Assembly: GCF_022023855.1 (NCBI RefSeq)
Contig: NZ_CP059449.1
Location: 854,501 to 918,500, forward strand
Direction: 5' to 3'
DNA length: 64,000 bases
Source of the DNA: Azospirillum brasilense
GTDB lineage: Bacteria > Pseudomonadota > Alphaproteobacteria > Azospirillales > Azospirillaceae
Shown: piece after piece, positions 33,094 to 42,288 of the stretch
How the letters are laid out: each line of letters opens with the position of its first letter
How positions within the stretch are numbered: position 1 is the stretch's first letter
Translations under genes and position numbers: made by a program
Notes under the pieces: model-generated
What the model saw: only the letters and a program-made list of their open reading frames with translations
The model's database searches: none
Told to the model about the DNA's origin: nothing

Positions 33094-34043
33094 GGTTTCC
33101 CCTCCCGCGACAGTTCCAGCGCGCGGGCATAGACGGTCCGCTTGTTCTGGCCGGTGCGGGCGGCCACGTCGGCGGCGGCGTCGCGGACCGACAGGCGGGT
33201 CAGCGCCTCGCGCAGCAGGGCGTCCACGTCGGCCTCGGTCGGGGTGGCCTCCTCGCCGGGCGGGCCGATGACCAGCACGACCTCGCCCTTGGGCGGTCCG
33301 GCCTCGGCGTAATATGCTGCCAGCTCGGGCAGGGTGCCGCGCCGCACCTCCTCGTAGAGCTTGGTCAGTTCCCGCGCCACCGCGGCCTCCCGTGCACCGA
33401 GGATGTCGGCGAGGTCGGCCAGCGACTCGGGCAGGCGCTGCGGCGACTCGAAGAAGACCAGCGTGGCCGGAACGTTCTTCAGTTCCCCGGAGGTGGCGCG
33501 CCGCGCGCTGCTCTTGTTCGGCAGGAATCCGGCGAACAGGAAGCGGTCGGTCGGCAGGCCGGACAACACAAGCGCCACCAGCGGTGCGGAGGCGCCGGGC
33601 AGCGTGGTGACCGCCACCCCCTCCGCCACGCACTCGCGCACCAGCTTGTAGCCGGGGTCGGAGACCAGCGGCGTGCCGGCGTCGGTGACCAGCGCGATGG
33701 ATTCGCCCGCTTTCATGCGGCCGATGAGGACCGGACGCATCTTCGCCGCGTTGTGTTCATGATAGGAGACGAAGGGCGTGTGGATGCCATGGATGCCCAT
33801 CAGCTTCGCCGTCACCCGCGTGTCCTCGCAGGCGATGGCATCGGCGCGGCGCAGCGTGTCGAGCGCGCGCAGCGTGATGTCGGCGGCGTTGCCGATGGGG
33901 GTGGCGACCACATAAAGGCCGGCGCCGAGTTTACTTGCGGCCCTCGGCTCGCTACCTTCAGCGTCACCAGAGACGCCGGGCCCGGAAACGGGCTCGGGCG
34001 CCGGACCGGATGTGGAGATCGTTGGTGGCACGCTTGACGACAC
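33090..34043 (-). CDS. rsmI: 16S rRNA 2'-O-methyltransferase RsmI (C1402)
   Basis: A 317-residue SAM-dependent tetrapyrrole-methylase-fold enzyme. After a 38-residue low-complexity tail come 'GLYVVATPIGNAADITLRAL', 'EDTRVTAKLM', 'ALVTDAGTPLVSDPG' and 'LPGASAPLVALVLSGLP'. It methylates the ribose of C1402 in the decoding centre. The start is a GTG at 34043. No internal ATG before the catalytic core is available, so the 5' ends of this gene and the divergent lipoprotein gene overlap by 34 bases. Confidence 0.93.
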   Translation of the reverse strand: MSSSVPPTISTSGPAPEPVSGPGVSGDAEGSEPRAASKLGAGLYVVATPIGNAADITLRALDTLRRADAIACEDTRVTAKLMGIHGIHTPFVSYHEHNAAKMRPVLIGRMKAGESIALVTDAGTPLVSDPGYKLVRECVAEGVAVTTLPGASAPLVALVLSGLPTDRFLFAGFLPNKSSARRATSGELKNVPATLVFFESPQRLPESLADLADILGAREAAVARELTKLYEEVRRGTLPELAAYYAEAGPPKGEVVLVIGPPGEEATPTEADVDALLREALTRLSVRDAAADVAARTGQNKRTVYARALELSREGKP

Positions 34044-35215
34044 CTTTCTCGCGCGCTTGGGGGCAGCGGGCTGCCGCCGCCCTGTTGGTTGTCGGCACGC
34101 TTTCGGCCTGCTCGACTGTAAAGGCCCCGGCGCCGCCGACTCAAGCGCCGCAAGCGCCCGTCGCCGCCGTTCCGGCCGCCCCGCAGACCTTGAAGGTGGC
34201 GATTCTGCTGCCGCTGTCCGGGTCGAGCGCCGCCATCGGGCAGGCCATGCTGGAATCGGCGCAGATGGCGCTGTTCGATCTGGCCGGCGACCGCTTCGAG
34301 CTGCTGCCCCGCGACACCAAGGGCACGCCGTCCGGCGCCGCCGACGCGGCGCGGCAGGCGATCGCCGAGGGGGCGAGCCTGATCCTCGGCCCGCTGTTCG
34401 CCGCCGACGTGGCGGCGGTGAAGCCGGTCGCCCAGTCCGCGGGCGTGGACGTGCTGGCCTTCACCAACGACTGGACCCAGGCCGGCAACGGCACCTATGT
34501 GCTGGGCTTCGTGCCCGCCGATCAGGTCACCCGCGTGGTCGGCTTCGCCCGCTCGCGCGGTGCGACGCGCTACGTCGCTCTGGCCCCGCGCACCGCCTAC
34601 GGCGACGCCGTGGTCAACGCCGTGCAGGCCGCCTCGCGCCAGTTCGGCGGACAGGTGGCGCAGGTCGAGCGCTACGACCCGGCGGTGACCGACCTCGCCC
34701 AGCCGGCCCGGCAGGTGACCCAGGCCGGCGTTCAGCCGCAGGCGGTCATGCTGGCCGAAGGCGGGCCGCGCGCCCAGGGTCTGGCGTCGGCGCTGTCGGC
34801 CAACGGGCTGAACACCCAGCAGGTCAAGCTGCTCGGCACCGGCCTGTGGGACGAGCCCGGCCTGGGCCAGGAACCCGCTTTGGCCGGCGCCTGGTTCGCC
34901 GCCCCGTCCCCGCAGAGCCGCGCCGACTTCGAGGCGCGTTTCGAGAGGACCTATGGGCGCAAGCCGCCGCGCATCGCCACCCTGTCCTACGACGCAACGG
35001 CCATCGCCGCGGTGCTGGCCAAGATGCCCGACGCGTCGGGCCGCTTCGACCGCGCGGCGCTGAACAATCCCAACGGCTTCGAAGGCATGGACGGCATCTT
35101 CCGCCTGCGCGCGGACGGTGTCGTGGAGCGCGGACTGGCCGTTCTGGAGGTCACCCCCGGCGGTCCCCGCGTGCTCGATCCCGCCCCGTCCAGCTTCGAA
35201 GTGCTGGGGCAGTGA
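34010..35215 (+). CDS. LppC-type penicillin-binding protein activator lipoprotein
   Basis: A 401-residue lipoprotein. The signal peptide ends in lipobox 'LSAC' with Cys-34, then a Pro/Ala linker. A periplasmic-binding-protein-like domain follows, starting 'LKVAILLPLSGSSAAIGQAM' and continuing 'SLILGPLFAADVAAVKPVAQ'. LpoA/LppC relatives stimulate PBPs; in alphaproteobacteria the gene usually sits divergent to rsmI, as here. Start Met-34010 gives a standard n-region; an upstream start at 33935 would add a non-signal extension over rsmI. Confidence 0.88.
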   Translation: MWRSLVARLTTPFSRAWGQRAAAALLVVGTLSACSTVKAPAPPTQAPQAPVAAVPAAPQTLKVAILLPLSGSSAAIGQAMLESAQMALFDLAGDRFELLPRDTKGTPSGAADAARQAIAEGASLILGPLFAADVAAVKPVAQSAGVDVLAFTNDWTQAGNGTYVLGFVPADQVTRVVGFARSRGATRYVALAPRTAYGDAVVNAVQAASRQFGGQVAQVERYDPAVTDLAQPARQVTQAGVQPQAVMLAEGGPRAQGLASALSANGLNTQQVKLLGTGLWDEPGLGQEPALAGAWFAAPSPQSRADFEARFERTYGRKPPRIATLSYDATAIAAVLAKMPDASGRFDRAALNNPNGFEGMDGIFRLRADGVVERGLAVLEVTPGGPRVLDPAPSSFEVLGQ

Positions 35216-35240
35216 CCACAACACCTTGATGTGAAGAGCG

Positions 35241-35326
35241 TTTTTAACCACGAAGACACGAAGGGCACAAAGGAATCACAAAGGTCTTCGTGATTGTCTT
35301 CGTGTCTTCGTGTCTTCGTGGTGAAC
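35241..35326. repeat. Imperfect palindromic repeat with ACGAAGACACGAAG units
   Basis: AACCACGAAGACACGAAG on the left arm (35246 on) and its complement CTTCGTGTCTTCGTGGT (to 35322) on the right, with a second CTTCGTGT unit inside. It lies between the convergent LppC and phasin genes and can form a long hairpin on either strand, so it may act as a bidirectional terminator. Similar 'cacgaagacacgaag' repeats are seen in many proteobacterial genomes. Confidence 0.7.
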
Positions 35327-35332
35327 CGCAAA

Positions 35333-35848
35333 CTATCCGTGCTGCTTCGCCAGACGACGGGCGTTGGCGCGGACGGTGCGGTAGGCGGGGGTCATGCCCG
35401 CATGGGTCAGAGCCGTGGCCGACTCGACCATGTAAAGCGCGGCGTGGATGCCGGCCTCGACCGTCTCGGTGATGGTGCGGCGCTGCAACTCCATCAAATC
35501 GGCGGGGTTGCGGCACTGGCCGAGGCCGGTCACCATCACCATGGCGGCCTGAAGCTGGCCCTGCATGAGGGTCATCCAGGCCTGCTGCATCTCACCGATG
35601 CCCTTGGCGACGGCGTGGGTGGCCTCCACCATCGCCTCCACCTTCTCGGAGCCCATGCGGACGAACTCCGGGTTGGCGAGGTCGATGGGGTTGTTCATGG
35701 CCGCCGCCATCATCGCGGTGCGGTAGCCGATCGTCTGGGCCGCCGCCACCCCCATCTCGCCGGTCTTGACGCCGGTCCGGGTCAGATCGCCCGCGACCGT
35801 CAGAAAGCGTTGCGTCGGTTCGCCGTTGCCGGCCTTGCGTCTCGCCAT
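35333..35848 (-). CDS. Phasin family protein
   Basis: A 171-residue helical protein of the Phasin_2 type ('DLANPEFVRMGSEKVEAMVE', 'AWMTLMQGQLQAAMVMVTGL', 'VEAGIHAALYMVESATAL'). Phasins coat polyhydroxybutyrate granules. There is no pha gene nearby, so granule association is inferred from family. Start Met-35848 (MARRKAGN); the in-frame Met-35932 adds 28 low-complexity residues. Confidence 0.82.
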   Translation of the reverse strand: MARRKAGNGEPTQRFLTVAGDLTRTGVKTGEMGVAAAQTIGYRTAMMAAAMNNPIDLANPEFVRMGSEKVEAMVEATHAVAKGIGEMQQAWMTLMQGQLQAAMVMVTGLGQCRNPADLMELQRRTITETVEAGIHAALYMVESATALTHAGMTPAYRTVRANARRLAKQHG

Positions 35849-35959
35849 TCGCTCCACCTCACCAAAGGACCCGACCGGACCAAAAGCCCCGGCCGAGTCG
35901 AAAAAACCGTGACCCGGACGCCAACGCTGCACTGCAGCATTTGGTTCCGGGTCCAGTCT

Positions 35960-37168
35960 TTACAGGGAAGCGAGCGCTCGGTCGAGATCTTCAACGATGT
36001 CCTGGGCGTCCTCCAGCCCGACGGACAGGCGGAGCAGGTTCGGGCGGATGTTCGCCGCCGCCTTCTCCTCAACCGTCAGCTTGGAGTGGGTGGTGGTGTC
36101 GGGGTGGGTGATCAGGCTCTTGGAGTCGCCCAGGTTGTTGGAGATCATCACCATCCGCAGGTCGTTCAGGGCGCGGAAGGCCTCCTCCTTGCCGCCCTTC
36201 AGGAAGATCGACAGCATGGTGCCGCCGCCGGTCATCTGGCTGCGGACAAGATCGTGCTGCGGGTGGCTGGGCAGGCCCGGGTAGAGCACCCGCTCCACCT
36301 TCGCGTGGCCTTCCAGGAACTCCGCCACGGTCAGGGCCGCCGCGCTCTGCGCCGACACGCGCAGTTCCAGCGTCTCCAGCCCCTTCAGCAGCAGCCAGGC
36401 GTTGAAGGGCGAAATAGTCGGGCCGGTGTGGCGCAGGTAGGGATGGATCACGTCCGACCCGTACTGCTTGTCGTTGGTCAGGATGATGCCGCCCAGACAG
36501 CGGCCCTGGCCGTCGATGTGCTTGGTCGCCGAATAGATGACGACGTCGGCCCCCATCTCGAACGGGCGCTGCAGCACCGGCGTGGCGAAGGCGTTGTCCA
36601 CCACCACCTTGGCCCCGGCCTTGTGGGCGAGAGCGCTGACGGCGCGCAGGTCGACGACCTCCAGCCCCGGGTTGCTGGGTGTCTCCAGGAAGACAACCTT
36701 GGTCGGCTTGGCCAGCGCCTCCTCCCACTGGGACAGGTCGGTGCCGTCGACGAAGACCGCCTCGACCCCGAAGCGGGCCGACAGTTCCTTGATCACCCAG
36801 TAGCAGGAGATGAACAGGGAGCGCGGCGCCACGATGCGGTCGCCGGTGCGCAGGTTCGACCACAGGGCGCCGTGCACCGCGGCCATGCCGCTGGTCGTGG
36901 CGTAGGCCCAGGCCGCCCCCTCATACTCGCACAGCCGGTCCTCGAACATCGCCGTGGTCGGGTTGCGGAAGCGGGAATAGACGTGGCGGGAGCCGTCGTT
37001 GACGAAGGCGCTCTCCGCCTCCTCCGCCGAGCCGTAGACGAAGCCGGAGGTCTGGTAGAGCGCCTCGCAGGTCTCGTCGAAGGACGAGCGGCGGACGCCG
37101 CCATGGACCAGACGGGAACGCGGGCGAAGCCCCGCAACGTTCGGATTGCGATGATCGGTGCGCGCCAT
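35960..37168 (-). CDS. metZ: O-succinylhomoserine sulfhydrylase
   Basis: A 402-residue Cys/Met-metabolism PLP enzyme that makes homocysteine directly from sulfide. 'LVHGGVRRSSFDETCEALYQ' at the start, the 'YSRFRNPTTAMFEDRLCEYE' region, and the PLP lysine in 'VIYSATKHIDGQGRCLGG' are present. The 'TSGFVYGSAEEAE' segment is typical of MetZ rather than MetB/MetC. A SAM-II riboswitch and a terminator lie in its 5' leader. Start Met-37168. Confidence 0.94.
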   Translation of the reverse strand: MARTDHRNPNVAGLRPRSRLVHGGVRRSSFDETCEALYQTSGFVYGSAEEAESAFVNDGSRHVYSRFRNPTTAMFEDRLCEYEGAAWAYATTSGMAAVHGALWSNLRTGDRIVAPRSLFISCYWVIKELSARFGVEAVFVDGTDLSQWEEALAKPTKVVFLETPSNPGLEVVDLRAVSALAHKAGAKVVVDNAFATPVLQRPFEMGADVVIYSATKHIDGQGRCLGGIILTNDKQYGSDVIHPYLRHTGPTISPFNAWLLLKGLETLELRVSAQSAAALTVAEFLEGHAKVERVLYPGLPSHPQHDLVRSQMTGGGTMLSIFLKGGKEEAFRALNDLRMVMISNNLGDSKSLITHPDTTTHSKLTVEEKAAANIRPNLLRLSVGLEDAQDIVEDLDRALASL

Positions 37169-37208
37169 GGCCGCTTTGTCTCCTCTGTCCGCCGGCGGGG
37201 CAGACCGG

Positions 37209-37245
37209 CAAAACAAAAAACGCCCCGACCGATCGGGTCGAGGCG
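37209..37245 (-). terminator. Riboswitch expression-platform terminator before metZ
   Basis: On the minus strand CGCCTCGACC-CGAT-GGTCGGGGCG forms a ten-pair stem (one G-U) followed by TTTTTTGTTTT. It is placed between the SAM-II aptamer and the metZ start, so SAM binding could favour early termination. Confidence 0.75.
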
Positions 37246-37257
37246 CGGACGCGGCTC

Positions 37258-37322
37258 GGACCTTTTTAGCGGGTTGTTTTACGTGGCCCGCAAGCCGGTC
37301 GACCAAATCACCACGTGCCCTC
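37258..37322 (-). ncRNA. SAM-II riboswitch
   Basis: The minus strand reads GCACGTGGTGATTTGG, then a loop with CCGGCTTGC, then GGCCACGTAAAACAACC and CGCTAAAAAGG. These are the conserved blocks of the SAM-II (metA) pseudoknot: CGTGGTGATTTG, CTTGC, GCCACGT-AAA and GCTAAA, in the right order and spacing. It lies about 90 bases upstream of metZ, with a terminator in between. SAM-II is largely an alphaproteobacterial element that shuts off methionine genes when SAM is high. Confidence 0.9.
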
Positions 37323-37450
37323 GCTTGTAGGACCGCCGCGGCGCGCCGTCAAGGGACAAGGAAGCCGTGACAAAAAGAGGCCGCCTGCGTCAACATCGCG
37401 CAGGATCCGAGGGCGCCACCCGCTTGCCCGGCAACGGCCCGGACCGGATC

Positions 37451-37963
37451 ATGGCCGCCGGACGTCGGAAAGGGGTGCGGGCCGTGCAGTATCGCAAGGA
37501 GCAGGAGCGGCACTTCGCCCGTCTGGTGCTCACCGGGCGCTTCACCAGCCAGGACGCCGGCCCGGTGCGGCAGGCCATCGCCGACGTGAAGGACGGGGCC
37601 GAGCGCCGCCACCTCCTCGACCTGACCGGGCTGGAGTTCATCGACAGCGCCGGCATCGGCCTGCTGCTGGTGATGAACGGCGAGGCCCTGTCGGCGGGCA
37701 AGGCGCTGTCCCTGCTCTGCGCCTCCGGGCAGGTGCGCAAGGTGGTGGAGCTGACCCGCATCGCCATGATCATCCCGGTGCACGAGACGGTGGCCGACTA
37801 CATCGCCGCCAGCGTGCCCGAAGCCCTGCTGGCCGCCACCCATCCCTGCGCGCCGGGCGAGGACCCCATGGCCGTCGCCGCCCGCGCGCTGCACGCCAAG
37901 CCGCTCCTGCCACCCGCGAGCGCTCCACCGGACGCTTCCGATCGAGACAGCGCTTCGGGATAG
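37451..37963 (+). CDS. STAS-domain anti-sigma factor antagonist-like protein
   Basis: A protein of about 170 residues. The STAS domain spans about residues 12-110, with 'LVLTGRFTSQDAGPVRQAI' and the phospho-site region 'LLDLTGLEFIDSAGIGLLLV', where the Ser in 'DSAG' is the usual phosphorylation site. A Pro/Ala-rich tail follows. No anti-sigma kinase lies nearby. Met-37451 or GTG-37484 (better spaced AAAGGGG) may be the true start. It is divergent from metZ. Confidence 0.82.
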   Translation: MAAGRRKGVRAVQYRKEQERHFARLVLTGRFTSQDAGPVRQAIADVKDGAERRHLLDLTGLEFIDSAGIGLLLVMNGEALSAGKALSLLCASGQVRKVVELTRIAMIIPVHETVADYIAASVPEALLAATHPCAPGEDPMAVAARALHAKPLLPPASAPPDASDRDSASG

Positions 37964-38039
37964 GGCGCTCGCAGCGCGGGCACGGGCTTCCCATCTGAAG
38001 CATCGGACAGAGTCCGTTCCGCGTTGGGGGAGGCACCGA

Positions 38040-38237
38040 ATGGTACATCTGCACAAGTCGCTGGAATCCGAAGCGTCGAAGGCCGCCGAGCGGGAGGGCC
38101 GTTCGCTCGACCAGTTCGTGAACGAGGCGGTGGAGGAGAAGCTGCGCCACGCGCAACGCCCCGCTACCCAACGCCATGTCACCCCTATCCGCGACCGCGG
38201 CGCCCCGATGGACGAGGACGCCGTGGAACGGGCGTGA
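38040..38237 (+). CDS. HicB-like ribbon-helix-helix small protein
   Basis: Sixty-five residues: 'VHLHKSLESEASKAAEREGR' and 'SLDQFVNEAVEEKLRHA' match the C-terminal Arc/MetJ-type part of HicB-family antitoxins. A strong GGGGGAGG lies 6 bases before the ATG. There is no HicA toxin beside it, so it may be an orphan DNA-binding regulator. A mutS terminator lies between it and mutS, which converges. Confidence 0.7.
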   Translation: MVHLHKSLESEASKAAEREGRSLDQFVNEAVEEKLRHAQRPATQRHVTPIRDRGAPMDEDAVERA

Positions 38238-38278
38238 CCCCGACTGGCGGGATCAACGCCGGCGCATTTGACGTCTGA

Positions 38279-38303
38279 CCCCTCTCCCGGGGCGGGAGAG
38301 GGG
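38279..38303 (-). terminator. Hairpin after mutS
   Basis: CCCCTCTCCCG-GGGC-GGGAGAGGGG is a perfect stem in the gap between the convergent small gene and mutS. There is no T-run, so strength is uncertain. Confidence 0.5.
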
Positions 38304-38316
38304 ATATCGTTCCCGT

Positions 38317-41019
38317 TTAAGGGAGCAATCCCCGCAGACGGTACAACTCGTCGAGCGCCTGACGCGGCGTCAGGCTGTCCGGGTCGATGGACTTCAGCGC
38401 CTCCTCCACCCGCGACGGTTCCGACGGGGCGGCGGGGGACGCCGTAGGGGCCGGCGGCGGACGCTTCAGGGCGGCGCTGAACAGCGGCAGGTCCTCGGCC
38501 AGACGGTGGATGGCCGCGTTCTGGTCGCCCGATTCCAGGATGGTCAGCACCTCCTCGGCGCGGCCCACCACGGCGCCGGGCAGGCCGGCCAGCTTCGCCA
38601 CATGGATGCCGTAGCTGCGGTCCGCCGCCCCGGCCGTCACCTCGTGCAGGAAGACGACGTCGCCTTGCCATTCCTTGATGCGCATGGTGTGGCAGGACAG
38701 GCCCGGCAGCTTGCCGGCCAGCATGGTCAGCTCGTGGTAATGGGTGGCGAACAGCGCGCGGCAGCGGTTGACGTCGTGCAGATGCTCCACGCAGGCCCAG
38801 GCGATCGACAGGCCGTCGAAGGTCGCCGTGCCGCGCCCGATCTCGTCCAGGATGACCAGCGCGCGGTCGCCGGACTGGTTCAGGATGGCCGCCGTCTCCA
38901 CCATCTCCACCATGAAGGTCGAGCGGCCGCGCGCCAGATCGTCGGCGGCACCCACGCGGCTGTAGAGCCGGTCCACCACCCCGATGTGGGCGCTCTCCGC
39001 CGGCACGAAGCCGCCCATCTGGGCCAGCACGGCGATCAGCGCGTTCTGGCGCAGGAAGGTCGATTTGCCGGCCATGTTCGGGCCGGTCAGCAGCCACAGC
39101 CGGTTGTCCGGGGCGAGGTCGCAGTCGTTGGCGACGAAAGGCCCGGCGTTGCCGGCGTCGAGCACCGCCTCCACCACCGGGTGCCGTCCGCCCTTGATCG
39201 AAAAGGCGAGGCTGCCGTCCACCACCGGCCGGCGGTAGCGCCGCTCCGCCGCCAATTCGGCCAGCGCGGCGGCGACGTCCAGCGCGGCCAGCGCGTGGGC
39301 GGCCTGGGCGATGGCCTCGGCGCGGCTGGTCACCTCCTCCACGAGGTCGTTGAACAGCTCCAGCTCCACGGCCAGCGCCTTGTCGGCGGCCTCGGAGATG
39401 CGGCGTTCCAGGTCCGACAGCTCGACCGTGCCGAAGCGCACGGCGTTCGCCATGGTCTGGCGGTGCATGAAGACCTCGCGCCCCTTCTCGGACATCAGCT
39501 TGTCCGCGTGGGTCGCCGTCACCTCGATGTGATAGCCGAGCACGTTGTTGTGCTTGATCTTCAGCGCCGGCACCCCGGCGATGCCGGCGTATTTGACCTG
39601 AAGCCCGGCGATCAGCCGCCGGCTCTCGTCGCGCAGGGTCACCAACTCGTCGAGCGCGTAGGAATAGTCGCGCGCGATGAAGCCGCCGTCGCGGGCGAGC
39701 AGCGGCAGCTCCGGCGCCAGCGCCTGGGTCAATTGCTGGACCAGCTCGCTGTGCTCGCCCAGCCCCTTGGCCACGGCGCCCAGCCCGTCGGGCAGCGGGC
39801 CGCCGGGATGGCCGTTGAGCAGCAGGCGGATAGCCGAGGCCTGGGCCAGACCGTCGCGCACCGCGGCGAGGTCACGCGGGCCGCCGCGCCCCAGCGTCAG
39901 GCGGGACAGGGCGCGCTCCAGGTCCGGGCAGCGGCGCAGCGCCTCGCGCAGGTCGCCGCGCAGCCGCTCCTCGTTCAGCGCGAATTCGACCATGTCCAGC
40001 CGCTTGGCGATGGCCGCGGGGTTGGTCAGCGGCGCGGAGAGCTGGGCGGCCAGCAGACGCGCCCCCGCCCCGGTCACCGTGCGGTCGATGGTGGCGAGCA
40101 GGCTGCCGCGCCGGTCGCCGGTCAGGGTGCGTGTCAGCTCCAGGTTGCGGCGGGTCGCCGCGTCGATCTCCATGACCGCGCCGGGGCCGAGCCGGCGCGG
40201 CGACGACAGGCGCGGCACGCGGCCCTTCTGCGTCAGCTCCACGTAGGCGACCAGCGCGCCGGCCGCCGCCACCTCGGCGCGGGAGAACTGGCCGTAGGCG
40301 TCCAGCGTGCCGACGCCGTAGAGGGTGAGCAGCCGCTGCCGCCCGTTCTCGCTGTCGAAGCGCGGGGTCGGCTGCACGGTCAGGCGGGACTTCCATTCAC
40401 CCCACAGCTCGTAGAGGTCGGGGCTCTGGCACAGCTTCTCGGAGACCAGCACCTCCTGCGGGTCGAGGCGGCCGAGCGCGGCGCCCAGTCCGGCGCGCTC
40501 CACCGGCTGCACGACCAGCTCTCCGGTGGACAGCTCCAGCCAGGCCAGCCCGAGGCCGCCCGCCGCTTCCGCCACCGCGGCCAGCCAGTTGGAGGCGCGG
40601 GAGTCGAGCAGGCTGTCCTCGGTCAGCGTGCCGGGGGTGACGATGCGGATGACGCCGCGCTTCACCACCGACTTGGAACCGCGCTTCTTGGCCTCCGCCG
40701 GGTCCTCCATCTGTTCGCAGATGGCGACGCGGAAGCCCTGGCGGATCAGGCGCTGAAGATAGGATTCATGGCTGTGGACCGGGACGCCGCACATCGGGAT
40801 GTCCTCGCCCAGATGCTGGCCGCGCTTGGTCAGCGCGATGTCCAGCGTCCGGGCGGCGTTCACCGCGTCCTCGAAGAACATCTCGTAGAAATCGCCCATC
40901 CGGTAGAACAGCAGACAGTCGGGATGGGCCTGCTTGATCTCCAGGTACTGCGCCATCATCGGGGTGGCGTCGGGAGGAATGATGGCGGCGGGCGAAATGG
41001 CGGCGGGCGCGTCGGACAC
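38317..41019 (-). CDS. mutS: DNA mismatch repair protein MutS
   Basis: A 900-residue mismatch sensor and ABC-type ATPase. The N-terminal mismatch-binding '[19 protein letters not shown]' holds the Phe-x-Glu wedge. The connector, core and clamp follow. The C-terminal ATPase has Walker A '[16 protein letters not shown]' near 642 and Walker B '[16 protein letters not shown]'. It is divergent from the GTG-start gene at 41157. I recall mutS next to glnD in several alphaproteobacteria; here two small genes lie between. Confidence 0.98.
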   Translation of the reverse strand: MSDAPAAISPAAIIPPDATPMMAQYLEIKQAHPDCLLFYRMGDFYEMFFEDAVNAARTLDIALTKRGQHLGEDIPMCGVPVHSHESYLQRLIRQGFRVAICEQMEDPAEAKKRGSKSVVKRGVIRIVTPGTLTEDSLLDSRASNWLAAVAEAAGGLGLAWLELSTGELVVQPVERAGLGAALGRLDPQEVLVSEKLCQSPDLYELWGEWKSRLTVQPTPRFDSENGRQRLLTLYGVGTLDAYGQFSRAEVAAAGALVAYVELTQKGRVPRLSSPRRLGPGAVMEIDAATRRNLELTRTLTGDRRGSLLATIDRTVTGAGARLLAAQLSAPLTNPAAIAKRLDMVEFALNEERLRGDLREALRRCPDLERALSRLTLGRGGPRDLAAVRDGLAQASAIRLLLNGHPGGPLPDGLGAVAKGLGEHSELVQQLTQALAPELPLLARDGGFIARDYSYALDELVTLRDESRRLIAGLQVKYAGIAGVPALKIKHNNVLGYHIEVTATHADKLMSEKGREVFMHRQTMANAVRFGTVELSDLERRISEAADKALAVELELFNDLVEEVTSRAEAIAQAAHALAALDVAAALAELAAERRYRRPVVDGSLAFSIKGGRHPVVEAVLDAGNAGPFVANDCDLAPDNRLWLLTGPNMAGKSTFLRQNALIAVLAQMGGFVPAESAHIGVVDRLYSRVGAADDLARGRSTFMVEMVETAAILNQSGDRALVILDEIGRGTATFDGLSIAWACVEHLHDVNRCRALFATHYHELTMLAGKLPGLSCHTMRIKEWQGDVVFLHEVTAGAADRSYGIHVAKLAGLPGAVVGRAEEVLTILESGDQNAAIHRLAEDLPLFSAALKRPPPAPTASPAAPSEPSRVEEALKSIDPDSLTPRQALDELYRLRGLLP

Positions 41020-41156
41020 GGGTCTTCAACCGGTTGCGTTGTGACGGGCAAGGTCGGGCCGGCACCCTAGCACGCCCGCGCTGGTGCCGCGATGACCGCT
41101 TCGTTAGACTGTTCGATGCCCGTAGAACGAGCAAGCCGAAGCTGAAGGAGACCGCC

Positions 41157-41693
41157 GTGACGCAAGCGCCCGACAACACTGATGGCCGGACCACGAACGG
41201 CCAGGACACCGTCCGGGAGGTGCGCGAGGTCGTCGCCCTGTTCAAGACCCGCGAGGCGTTCGACAAGGCCGTGGCCGCCCTTCTGGACGCCGGCTTCGAC
41301 CGCGACGACCTGTCGGTGCTGGCCAGCCACACCTCGCTGGAGGCCGCCGACCGGCGCCCGCCGGCCCCGTCGGACGAGGCCCTGACAGGGCTGGTGGGCG
41401 AGCTGAAATACGCCTTCCCCCTGACCACCGCCGGGCTTCTCGCCATCGTCGGCGGCCCGATCGCCGCGCCGCTGGCGGCCATCGTCGCCGCCGGCCTGGG
41501 CGGCGTCGCCATCAAGGATTACCTGGACGAGCTGACCAGCCACCCCGACACCGACGAGTTCAGCCGCGCGCTGGAGGCCGGCGGCGTCATCCTGTGGGTG
41601 CGCACCGCCGAGGTGGAGGACGAGGTGGAGGCCGCCGAGATCCTCGAAGGCAACGGCGGCGCCAACATCCACCTGTCGGTGCGCGAGGAGTAG
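41157..41693 (+). CDS. Hypothetical protein with YflT-like N-terminus and hydrophobic core
   Basis: A 178-residue protein from a GTG with AAGGAG spaced 6 bases before it. Residues 20-55 ('VVALFKTREAFDKAVAALLD', 'AGFDRDDLSVLA') resemble the heat-induced stress protein YflT/general stress 17M N-terminal module. Residues 88-120 are hydrophobic and Gly/Ala-rich (likely a membrane hairpin). The C-terminus is acidic. No function is assigned. Confidence 0.75.
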   Translation: MTQAPDNTDGRTTNGQDTVREVREVVALFKTREAFDKAVAALLDAGFDRDDLSVLASHTSLEAADRRPPAPSDEALTGLVGELKYAFPLTTAGLLAIVGGPIAAPLAAIVAAGLGGVAIKDYLDELTSHPDTDEFSRALEAGGVILWVRTAEVEDEVEAAEILEGNGGANIHLSVREE

Positions 41694-41715
41694 GCAGGGA
41701 AGGAAACGCCGTCCG

Positions 41716-42036
41716 TCAGGCGGCGCAGGCGCGCCTCTCGCCTCCGCCGCCGACCACGGTCAGCCCGCGCAGGCGGAACTGCGCCCGCACCACCGCGGCC
41801 CAGCCCTTACGGATCTGGGCGATCTTGATGGCGTCGGAGGCCTTGGCGTCGGTGGCGGTGCCGCAGATCTCGAACAAAAGCGCGTCGCCGATGGAGCCGG
41901 GGCACAGCGCCAGGGCGTGCACCAGCCAGGCCATCAGCTCGGCCGGGGTGTGACGCGGCAGACCGCGCTCCGCCAGGGTCAGGGCGTTCCCGAGGTTCGC
42001 CAGCTCCCGCCGTGCCGTTCCGGGGTTCGGGATCAT
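41716..42036 (-). CDS. Hypothetical protein
   Basis: About 106 residues from Met-42036 (MIPNPGTARRELANLG). Predicted helical with 'HTPAELMAWLVHALALCPG' and a basic C-terminus 'IAQIRKGWAAVVRAQFRLRG'. No family recognised. It converges with the YflT-like gene and is divergent from glnD. An alternative start is 42063. Confidence 0.55.
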   Translation of the reverse strand: MIPNPGTARRELANLGNALTLAERGLPRHTPAELMAWLVHALALCPGSIGDALLFEICGTATDAKASDAIKIAQIRKGWAAVVRAQFRLRGLTVVGGGGERRACAA

Positions 42037-42288
42037 CAATGGCCTCCCTCGCGCGTGTCTCACGGACGACTCCTTACCTCTTTGGAATGGAGCGCGTCAG
42101 TGACGGCCATCACAGCACGGCCGTTCCAGCACAGCCGTCACAGCAGCGCTCCCAGTTGGATCATGCAGGAAACAGACGGCAGCCTCTTTTGGTGTGCCGC
42201 GTGCGAATTATCCTCTTTCCCGTTATAGTCGGGACGCCGCACGGTTCGTCGCACCCCTAGCATCCCTGGGAAGGCTCACGTTTTGTCG

